This document shows positions 48,084-58,200 of a stretch of 64,000 nt of DNA, one piece after another. The DNA comes from Arenicola marina. Taxonomy: Eukaryota; Annelida; Polychaeta; Arenicolidae. The position numbers and the translations under genes are program-made. Below the pieces are notes generated by a model, which ran no database searches, was not told the DNA's origin, and saw only the letters and a program-made list of their open reading frames with translations. The DNA is taken from assembly GCA_964019135.1 (NCBI GenBank), contig OZ025248.1, positions 49,903,670 through 49,967,669 on the forward strand, written 5' to 3'. The stretch's first letter is position 1. Every line of letters starts with the position of its first letter.

Positions 48084-48410
48084 ATATTAACTCGATTTCC
48101 CTAGATATTAAGTAGGTCGCTCCCCCTAGATAATAACTTGATATCCCTATAATAAGTCGATCCCTCTAGATAATAAGTCGCTCCCCCTAGATAATAAGTC
48201 GGCCCCCCTAGATAATAAGTCGAACTCCTAGATAATAAGTAGGGCCCCCTAGATATTAAGTCGGCCCCCTAGATAATAAGTCGGTCCTCTAGATAACAAG
48301 TCGATCTCTCTAGATAATAAGTAGGGCGCCCTAGATAATAAGTCGATCTCCCTAGATAACATCTCGGTCCCCCTAGATAATAATTCGACCCTCAAGATAT
48401 TAAGTAGAAG
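48084..48410 (-). repeat. Inverted arm of the 21-bp minisatellite (about 15 copies)
   Basis: Units are the reverse complement of the main array, CCCTAGATAATAAGTCGCTCC, including the TTGATATCCCTATAATAAG variant. Head-to-head with the long arm this gives a perfect substrate for a long hairpin. Confidence 0.95.
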
Positions 48411-49206
48411 TTAGCAGTAAATGCTCTCATTAGTACAGCAGAACGTCACTATTCCGCGCATCTATTTGTATTAATCTGACAGAAGATGCTTCCAAAACTA
48501 AAGTATAATGTTTCCAGTTATTGTACAAATACAAGTGTGGTGGTCCGTGTGTGTGGAGGGGGGGGGGGGGAGATATGGACTCCCGTCCTTGCCCTACCCA
48601 TGTACCCATCCGGGTCCGCGGATGTTGGCGTTCACATCGTAACACGTTTATTATTTGCAGCGATAAATTTTATTTTCTAAGAACAATTGTCACGCCCGGA
48701 CACTACACAATAACTACTTCAGGCAGTAAAGGCTTTCCATTGTCACATATTTCTCATGGGAAAACATATTACAGGTGCAGCTGAACTAAAGTATAATAAC
48801 AAACAGGCTGATGTCGGGCCAACATAATTGTCCTACATCACCATGCAAACTCTCGCCACTAATATACCACTAATGTACTGCACAAGGAAAACCCCTTGGC
48901 TTCCCACGACAACTGACAAATTCAAAGCACGTCACTGGAAGAAGCCGTTGCTGGTCGTTCAAATAACCACTTATATATAAGCACTGCGTTATTTATATTA
49001 CTGAGATTAATAAAATGGTTAATTTAACTAACCTGACAACCCATGGACGTATTCGTTGAGAGAATATTATAATCCATTTTCTTTATATTCGTTGCGAAAA
49101 CTATATTCCCCAGTCTAGGAGATCGCTATCTTGATAGAGTCGCTGGCATGGCGATGGCCACCTCCACGAAAAAACCAGCTGAGCTAGGGAGACACCTGGG
49201 TCATGG
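48411..49206. other. No gene seen
   Basis: AT-rich sequence downstream of the GPCR stop, with a G-run near 48560. On the minus strand this would include the 3' untranslated region of the GPCR gene. Confidence 0.5.
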
Positions 49207-50909
49207 TCAGGTTGTGGGACTGCGACAAGTCAGTCTGGCGCGCTGTTTGAGCAGGAAGTCGCGCAGGTCGGCCTTGAAGTTACTGCTGGCGAGGGTGTAG
49301 ATTACCGGGTTGACGGCGTTGTTAAGGTAAAACGTGTGGTGCAGCAAGACGAGACAACGTCTTCGGAATTGCCGAGGTTGATCCATAGATCCGAGTAGAG
49401 GATGACGGAGATTTTGAGGATCCAGAAGGGGAGCGAAGAGAGGAAGAAGACAGCGGTCACCACGGACAGCATCTTGGCCGCCTTAATGCCTGGCACCGGG
49501 ATCTTCGTCTTCTGGAGAGCGTTGCATCGGATGTCCAGCGGAGGAGGAGGCGCTGTCCGGATACGGGTCTCGGCAGGCGCTCTCGCTCGCCCCTCGACCA
49601 GGTCACGAGATTGTCCAGGCAGCGTGGTATCCCCGTCCCCTACGGTCTGGTGGCCTTGGTAGACTGCGCTCTGTGTACCACCCGCCTTTTGCCTCGTGAT
49701 GTGAGTGGAGGCCATGCCATTACTTCGGGCGCAAAATGTTGATGCGCGCGCCTCTAGCATTCTCTGGGCGATAATAGGGTCCGCCGGCTTCGGGAATGTT
49801 GCCCCGATGAAGGACGCGCCCTGCACGAGGTAACAGGGCGCCACGCGGCGCTGGTGGAGGTAGGCTTTGCGCGCCACCTGGCAGTAGAGAGCCACCAGTG
49901 TAATGAGCGTCGTCACCAGCCCAACCACCGTAAACCCGCCGAAGACCGCGTGGTACAGCGAACCGTCGTACCGATCGCTGCAGTGACACATAGCGGTGAT
50001 GACGTCAGTCACACAGGGAACGCTGCCGACGGTGACTTTGGTCGATTTTTGGCCGTAGAAGACGAGAAGCGGCGTGCTCACGGCCACACCCCAGATAAAG
50101 GACATGACAATGGGAAACTTAGCACTGCGTTTCAAGGTGGTGAAGGCGATGGGCTTACATATGGCGTAGTAGCGGTCCACGGCCACAGCCACCAGCAACG
50201 TCGTCTGTACGCCTCGGCTGGCGTGCACCAGGAACTCAAATATCTTCAATTGAATGGACAAATATAATAGTTAGAAAGATGGCGTGCACTTGGAACTCGA
50301 ATATCTACAATTAAACGATAAATTATAATATAATGTATATAAGGGCGGGCGTGCACTAGGCATTCGGATATCTACAATTCAAATGGACCATTATACACCA
50401 GCAACTCGAATATTTTACATGAAATGGACAAATATAAAAGTTAAAGGATGGCGTGCACCAGCAACTCGAATATCTAACTTGAATGGGCAATTATAATAGT
50501 TACAAGGACATAGAGCACAGATCGAATAGAACTAGGGACAAATAAAATACAGCACACACAGTGAGATGTCCAGGGTGTCTGCCCCCCGCACCTCCCACCT
50601 GGCCCTCTTTTAACTCCCCTTAATGGCTCCCTGTTGATGTGTCTTACTCCCTTACTCCCAGGAGATGGGCAACAAGATCCCGTTGCTTAGCGCCCCGACC
50701 ACCATCAGAGAGGTCATGAAGACAACGACTGGCGTCATGGCAATGCGGTGCTTCCGGTTCATGGCGTCAAGGAGCTCCGTCTTAGGGACTTCGTTGCGGC
50801 GAATGTACGCGTCGCTGTTGTTGTCCGCAGAGATACAGTCCACAGTGGAAACATTCCCAGGCCTGGTGGGACCGATTGGCGGACCGCGCCCGAAGGATGC
50901 CAGCCCCAT
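49207..50909 (-). pseudogene. Class A (rhodopsin-like) GPCR, apparently broken
   Basis: Exon A (about 50909-50656) starts MGLASFG, has N-glycosylation sites (NVS, NNS) and TM1 ending GALSNGILLP; its likely donor is GGA|GTAAGG. Exon B (about 50243-49207) runs from TM3 (VQTTLLVAVAVDRYYAICKP, containing DRY) through TM4, an extracellular loop with Cys, TM5, a long third intracellular loop and TM6 (MLSVVTAVFFLSSLPF). TM7, FYLNNAVNPVIYTLASS, is NPxxY-positive but lies in another frame, with the shift near 49350; the stop is at 49207-49209. No TM2 segment is visible between the exons and their phases do not match. Missing TM2 plus a frameshift suggest a pseudogene or an assembly error. The ligand is unknown. 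Confidence 0.75.
50225..50505. repeat. Tandem copies of a GPCR exon edge (about 5 units of 50-65 bp)
   Basis: Units share GCGTGCACCAGCAACTCGAA followed by TATCTACAATTGAATGGACA and an AT-rich tail. The first unit (50221-50280) is the authentic 5' edge of GPCR exon B with its acceptor. The others start near 50282, 50348, 50396 and 50451 within the intron. Confidence 0.85.
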
Positions 50910-50959
50910 TGCCCGTCCTATAGTTAGGTCCCCGCTGGCGATGGAAAAGGACAGATAGA

Positions 50960-53839
50960 GACACGTAAGCTGGCGGTAACGTCATTATCAAGGCCTCATT
51001 ACATGAAAATTCATCTTTCTCTTTATTACTATTCAATCAGTGGATAATATGGGGTTCGAACCACGTACCGACCGCTTGAGATGACTTTGCAGAGTTCATT
51101 CGCTACGGGGTGTCCCCTGGAGAAACTTGTAGCAAGCATGAATTTATCCGCGTAACAAAAATATCCGCAATGCGGAACTAATCCTCTGTGAACATCCTGG
51201 AGATATACATTGCTCGTCTATGACGGGAGGTGGTTAGAGGCGGGTGAGCGGACCCGTCGCGGGACTGGCATATATATGTTCATCGGGGCCCCAAGCCGCT
51301 GTTATTTATAGCAGCTTGTTGCCCAGCAACCGGACAAGTATCGACGTGACAGTGAGAGACAAAATAACCACTAGGGCGGGGCGCGAAAGAGATGCGGTAG
51401 GTGGGGGGGGGGGGTGTTTGATGCCAGTGCCTAAGATAAGAGTAGAGACTGAGATGCTGACCCCGACATTAACAGTAACATTAACGTTTCTTGGTTTATG
51501 ACATTGGCATCGCTGATTGATATTTGACGCTTGCAAATCGCTATGGTCGCCCTTCACGCGTGCTCATTGGACGGTTAAAAAATTGTGTGACGTCACGCCT
51601 TCGTCTTTTGCATTATCTTGATAATGAACAGTTGTTGTTAATATTGACTCCGCTAAGTTTCACGGTGCAATCAGCCGAGCCGAGCTGCCAATTCCAAGAC
51701 AAACAATGGAATGCATAGATCAATGTTAAGCTACATATATATCCACATTCGACAGTTATGGAATGCATGTTTCTCATGCTGTCTAGAACTGGGGGACCGT
51801 CTGACATTGTCAGGTCATGTCATTGCTACAGCAGGTGTCACATGTGCTTAATGGCGCAGGATCAATATTACAAAATACGACACATAAATTAAATATAATT
51901 TAAAGCAGAAGTGTTAGATCCCTCATATGGCTTTTCGGGGGGCGATGTTTTCAGGAAAGTTAGACGTAATGACTCGACCCTTTTGTGGCGACTTAGAAAA
52001 CAAGACTTCCAAAATGTCTACTTCCTCCACGCCTTCCCACCCCTACCCACCCCCCTGGGGTTCACAATAACGAACAGTATCATAGAGAACAGTAGAAGGT
52101 AGGTTAGTTTTATTCATAGAAAAAAGAAAGCTACAAAAAACGTATAAGGATATACGGTAAAGTGATAACAAAATGAAATAACAGCACTATAAAAAAATTT
52201 GACATAACGCTACATGAATCATCTTGGCTTGATTATACCAATGACCTGACATGGTTTGATTTGAGTTCGTGTGTAGCCTTAGAAAGAGCTGATGCATGTG
52301 GTTTGATCGTGTTACATTATAATATAGCCGTGCTCATGGAATGATGTTGGGCACATGGTATCAAGCAACGTTACAATAGCAGAGGAAAATATGCTCCATC
52401 TTTCAAAAACAATTGAGTGCCGGATACATTTCTGGGAAATATCTTTTCTTTTATAATTCCTACACAGATGCATAACCAGTTTCAAGGGCAATAAATTTGA
52501 CGGTGTAACATGTCAAAGTTACGACCAGCAAAATCATCTTTTCCTTTACATGGGAGAATGTTTGTTTGAGTAACATGTCACATCTTGACGTTATGTAAAG
52601 ACCAAAACAGAATGCATTGCACATACACTGGCGCCTAAGTAATCTGAACTACGATTTTCGAAGTCGTCTGTAAGACTAAACAATAATCAATAGTCTAATT
52701 CACCAGACACAAGTTAAGGTAGCAGCTGCCGCATTTTGATTTCCATAGGATGTGTTCACAAAAAAAATCCACCACCAAACAGTGAATCGTTGCACGTTAT
52801 ATCAGATCTACATAAACAAAATACCCGCTTGAGTTTTAATAGTGAGTACATAGCAACAACTCGTGGTCATGTTATGTTGACAGTGATATCAAGGTATCAA
52901 CAGAAGCATTTTCCCTAACCAGTTGAAACGTGAAGTAAAACAAAGGGTGCAACTCTTTTTCTGACGACAACCTACATTGCTAAATCTAAATAAAGCTAAT
53001 TAGCTAAATAAAGCTAAATACAACTAATAAAGCTCTACGCAATTCACAATGATTGGGATCCACAGGGTGCTGTAGACAACTGGGGCGGCGACCACATTAA
53101 GACTGAGACGATATTATGACATAGGCGATACGATCCTATATGACAGACGACCATATTGATATACAATACAGACGATATTATAAGACACATGACAACATAC
53201 GATATACTATATTATACAATAGGCTATAATATAAAACAGACGATCATATTGATATAAAATATAGACGGTAAGGAACAACAGATGGTATTATACGCTACAC
53301 GATAATATAACATGGATGATAGTATGTGCTAGACAATAATATACAGGAATATCTGTATATATCTTCATATATTACCATAGAGTTCGGTATGTAATATATT
53401 CGATAGTTGACAAGATACAATAGACGATAACGAAAGCCAGAATACATTTGAATAATTACACCTTTACCATACGAATGATTCAGCACATTGGTGTTTAGTA
53501 CATCAGGTTAAACATCACCAACATAACTACCTCGAAAGTATACATATCTCAAAGGCATGATTAATTACCCGAACTACCTCAATATACACAATAAGTAGCA
53601 CTTACTGTGGCCCATTACGGCCTTAAACTCACATTCATACAACAGGATACAATTTAAGACAAAATAACAATTCTTCACGAATGACACAGCGGCTCATGAA
53701 ACGACGTAAAGAGGCCACCATAAGGCCATCGTTTGGCTTAGATGACCTCTATATCAAGCCTAAGTGCCCCCCGATAAAGTTGGTTGGCCAGTCCACGTCT
53801 TGCAAACCCGACAACCCGAAAGCCCAAGCGTGTTCGATT
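50960..53839. other. No gene seen
   Basis: No coding frame with recognisable content. A G-run lies near 51403. An AT-rich, irregularly repetitive tract built on GACGATATTAT words covers about 53090-53440. GGTTCGAACC at 51053 matches a tRNA-type B box in isolation only. Confidence 0.5.
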
Positions 53840-54703
53840 GGGCTCGTTCGCCTGGACTTCCAGTTTACTCATTTTGGGGACTAACAAACGAAGCACGTTT
53901 TCGGAACGAGTTTAGAATTTCCAGACTACCTGCGCAAGAGCCAGGCGCCGAGGGGTGGGTCCATTGCGGAAGACCTAGCGATATGATTAGGAATATTAAA
54001 AAAATATAGCTGCACAAAACGGATAGACATATTTTTTTATTAATTTGTGCCATCACAATGACGAATATTTGTTACCACGGGACAACACGGCTGAGAAACT
54101 AACGTTTTTTGCATCTCCTACGAAAACGAGGAATTATGACGTCACACGGATTCCCCCCGGTGACAACGTTGGCGCAACGCTTCAAACAGAAAACTTACAA
54201 AGAATGGAGAAACTTTGTCTTTTCGTGATCCAAAAGTGATACGAAAACATCCAACTGGTCTTATTTTACCTTTACCATGTGGTTTAATGATGCGTGTTGT
54301 TACTCCATGCACTGTAACGTTTGACAGCGTAATGGTTTTAAGTTGACCACTTGCTCTCGCCATTTTTGTTAGCGGGGGCGCGTGAAACTGTGACGTCACT
54401 CGCTGTTTTGGGAACTCGCGAAAGCAAGGGCGTAGGGCTAAATTTAGAACGCTATTTTTAGCTTTTGAGTGTTTTGAAGACGGATTTTTCCTTGTATATT
54501 CCCAAAGTTCTGCGCTTCATCGCCTCCAAATATTTTAACGTATACCTCCCATAGCCATGTTTAGTGAAATGGTACTCATAGTTTTTAGAATAAACCTGGA
54601 TAGAAATTGACTTATAGCTGCCTATACTTTAACATGGAGCACGTGTGTTTGTTTTTCCCCAAAACTGAAATCTCGCGGCAAGTTCGCGAGAACTGTATAG
54701 CCC
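53840..54703 (-). mobile_element. TA-flanked non-autonomous DNA transposon, copy 3 (864 bp)
   Basis: Same orientation as copy 2. The right end GAACTGTATAGCCC with TA at 54704-54705 is intact. The left end has lost the ATAAAGT stretch after GGGCT, and about 60 bp are missing near 53925 compared with copy 2. The most diverged of the three copies. Confidence 0.88.
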
Positions 54704-55045
54704 TATTAACTCTAGTATTACAGTAACGTTATGTTCTACAAAAAAACATTTTAAACTGCCAACGTTGAGTCCCGGTTGGGTAATAATATCAACGTTACTC
54801 ATTCCTATCATCAACCGATAATTACAGAGAATGTTCTTTCCCCCGTCCGCAGAGTTAAGCTAGGGGCGCGTCTTCCAACCAAATAATCTCATCGGGCCGT
54901 CCGTTACCCTGTAGTCGCTAACTAAGCTTACCAGCCTACGTAGTAACTACCAGACTAAACTCCATTATCCAATAATTAACCGCAGCCATTGTTATCGACC
55001 AAGCCATCATGATAAACCTACGAGGAAGATCTTTTACGCTATGGT

Positions 55046-55267
55046 CTACAGATCCGAGCTGTTGGTAGTGACCCCCCCGAGGTGTGTGACGGAGGTGTCC
55101 AGCTCCTCCCCCACCGGGTGTTCCACGACGTACTTCAGAATCAGCTCCCGGGTCTCCCCCGCGCCGATCTCCAGATCCCACTCGATGTTATTCATCCTGT
55201 TGACACGGATCGGTTTAGTCAAGTCGTACTTCTCCGGGTGCTTGATTACTGGCTCCTGTACCGTCAC
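55046..55267 (-). CDS. DUF4139 gene, last constant exon
   Basis: The acceptor is CACACAG|GTGACG. It encodes VTVQEPVIKHPEKYDLTK through VEHPVGEELD to the TAG stop, the conserved C-terminal end of DUF4139 proteins. 222 nt including the stop. Confidence 0.92.
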   Translation of the reverse strand: MTVQEPVIKHPEKYDLTKPIRVNRMNNIEWDLEIGAGETRELILKYVVEHPVGEELDTSVTHLGGVTTNSSDL

Positions 55268-58200
55268 CTGTGTGTACCGTACCGGTAGTGGGTGGAGAGG
55301 AATTGCGATTCAATCATTTCTAGATAGTTAAAATTGCAGACTCTTATTTCTTCACGTATACCGTCAATCTATAATCATGTGATTGTGTTTCACAAGAAAC
55401 ACGTTAACTTGATATATGTAATCATGTATTTAACCGAGATTGTTCGGATAGTTAACCGATGTACACGCAAATTTGACTCTATTGTCCTATTCTTCTTGAC
55501 GCTTTTAGAATGTGTGAGGTGAGCACTATTGGCATGATATGGGTCAAGGAGTTACGTGGGGAGGGGGTGGGGGAATTGCAGCTACAAAGACTAGTGCTTT
55601 GAAAATTAACCCATTTCACTTGAAGATTACGAGCTTGCTTCTGCCTGAAGTTGCTCGTTGGTTTTCCCTGCCGTTTAGAGAGAGCCCCAGTGAATTAAAA
55701 CGTATCAACCTGTGGAGCCTTACCTTAATCTTCTCCTCCGTGCTGAGCGGCAGCTGGTCCACAACGAGGATCTTCACCAGGTCCTTGTGTGTGTTCTTTA
55801 TCTCGATCAGCTGTTTGTACGTGGTGGACATCCACTTGGAGATGAGGCCGGACTGCTCGCGAAACTTGTTCACGGGCTTGTAGGTGACCTTGACCGCCGG
55901 GTCGACCCCCAGCGAGCAGGTGAAGTCCTCCTGGGGACTCACGGCCTTCAGTTCAGCCTGTAAGACATGACGAGATACGGGTCCTTACAGATTAGAGTGA
56001 TAGGACAGCCTTTTGTTTGACTTGCTGAATTTGTCAGATTCAAGGAGCTGGATTCATGGAGGAGCTGGGTACATGGAAGTGATGGATTCATGGGGGTGAT
56101 GGATTCATGGAAGTGATGGATGGTAGAGATGGTATATATGCAGGGGCGCCAATGGAAGCTGCTAACCTTGGCGATGAAGTTGTTGTCGAGGAAGATGTTG
56201 GTGGGCCCGGCAAGCAGGGCGTAGGGCGAGGTGTTCTTGACCTTGGCCTTGAGGAAGGCGTTGCAGATCTTCTTGGGGACCGTCTCGTACTCGAAGGTCG
56301 GTTTGAGGTCGATGATGGCCACGGAGACCTTGTGGCTCACGTTGTCGGCGGGCACCGTGGACCGCCGGGCGATCTCGTACATGGTCGTGGCGATGCTCTC
56401 CTTCACCTGCAGAGGATCCTCTTCCACGTTAGCCACCCCACAGCCCTCCTTAAATATGTACGTCACCTATTTCACGTGGTTCTCAACAACCGCATGCACA
56501 TATATATAAGATCTTAACCAAATACCGTAATCAAAATAACTCTTGTTTCAGCATAGCTCACGTATATACTCACGCCCAGTATATAATACAGTAATAATAA
56601 ATGTCGTGGGCATCTAATATGGCAGACGAACACCTAAAACAGTCGACCCAGCGATTAATTCAGGGTTAACTCCCAGTCACTCTCAGTCCTCAGTTTGCCA
56701 TCGCCTGAAGCATTAAGCCAAGTTGCCAAGGGTCAACCTAACCGTCTCGCAACTGTTATCTTTCCGTCAGCAGCCCATTCCATTAGGTCATTTCGGGCGT
56801 TTTATCAGATAAATAAGTCATTTTCTGTAAAGATTGTTCATGTTCCAACCAATGCATGGATTTAATCTGGCCTTTCAAACAAAGAGCGACTAAATGGCAA
56901 ATTAACCGGGTTCTAATCAATGAAACGCCAAGTGAGACCAAGGCGCAATAGCGGAAAAGGTCGGAGAACAATGGAGACTTTACAACAACGACCCGTTGTT
57001 AATCAACCAAAGAATTTCCACACTAAAGGCCGACTAGGATTTTACAACATAAGGCGGCTTGCGTGACAGCCCCAAATTATCGTGACATCAACAAGATTAA
57101 TAACACAAATTATCGTGACATCAACAAGATTAATAACACAAACATGCACAACAACTTCAAAATGCCTAATGAGACAGTCAAGAAATTAGTCCCAATACAG
57201 AAGTGAGGTAACACAAACATGAAAACCATCGTATCACACGTTGCATGCGAGGCAGTCGTTAAGCCCTTCCAAGGCTACCATGCACCAACAAAGGCAAGGA
57301 CGAACAAAAGGGGAAAATAACTAAATGTTCCATTCAGCAAGCTCAGAATGTAACCGAGTAACACATAAGAGACAATCTCATAAATCAAGACAAGAATGGA
57401 ACACAAGATGATACATCAAGTACAGGTTTAGCAAAGTATTCCATCAAACTAGACGCACAGATAGTTTCCAGGAGGGAAAAGCTGAAAAACAGAAGTTGGC
57501 AAGTTAGAAGTATGATGGTAAGAGGATCTATAGAACCGAACGTCCTCCTTTCCCACTCCAGTGTGTGTGTGTTAGTAACCTAGAGTCTGGCTCCCAAAAC
57601 GCCATAACGACACAGCGTAAGCTATTAGCCCTTAAACTTACGATGTAACTAACCATAACCTGTCCATGATCTGTGTTCCCAACAAAGTTTCCTATTTTAC
57701 ACAGACGGAGATTAGGCAGCCAGGTCCAGTCCAGTATGTACAACAGGTAGTCCCTTCCCTTATCATTTCCTGGACCCATTAACCATAGGAGCCCCCCCTC
57801 CCACCCACACACACACACCTCGCGAAGGATTAGTAAGCCTATGTGGTGAGGGTCTAGCCTAAGCGGTGAGGCGCTAACCTCGGCGGTGGCTATGTCCATC
57901 TCGGGCATGGGGGGCGCCACGACATCCATGGCCGGGGCCATACTCATCATCATCTCAGCGGGCGCGGCGCAATACGCCATCATGGCCGCGGGCTCCTGAC
58001 GATTACTCTTCGCCCTGAAGACGCTGCTACGAGATCTCTGTGGCGGCCTGTATTCATGGCAACAGAAAACATACAGAGAACAGGCTAGAAAGAAAAGCTC
58101 GACCGAGGCAAGCCGTGCATCCATCCGCTAAGGAATCAAGAAGAAATTTCAGTTGATGGTTTATGGTTTCATAAAAAAGTACATGTGGATCTGGGGAGTT

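Noticed and set aside
49854..50267. 137-codon plus-strand frame
   Set aside because: Antisense to the GPCR exon with its conserved DRY region; a shadow.
53090..53440. Possible satellite of GACGATATTAT units
   Set aside because: Units vary in length and sequence too much to define a period; reported only as an AT-rich irregular tract.
56107..56517. 136-codon plus-strand frame
   Set aside because: Antisense to the first constant exon of the DUF4139 gene; a shadow.
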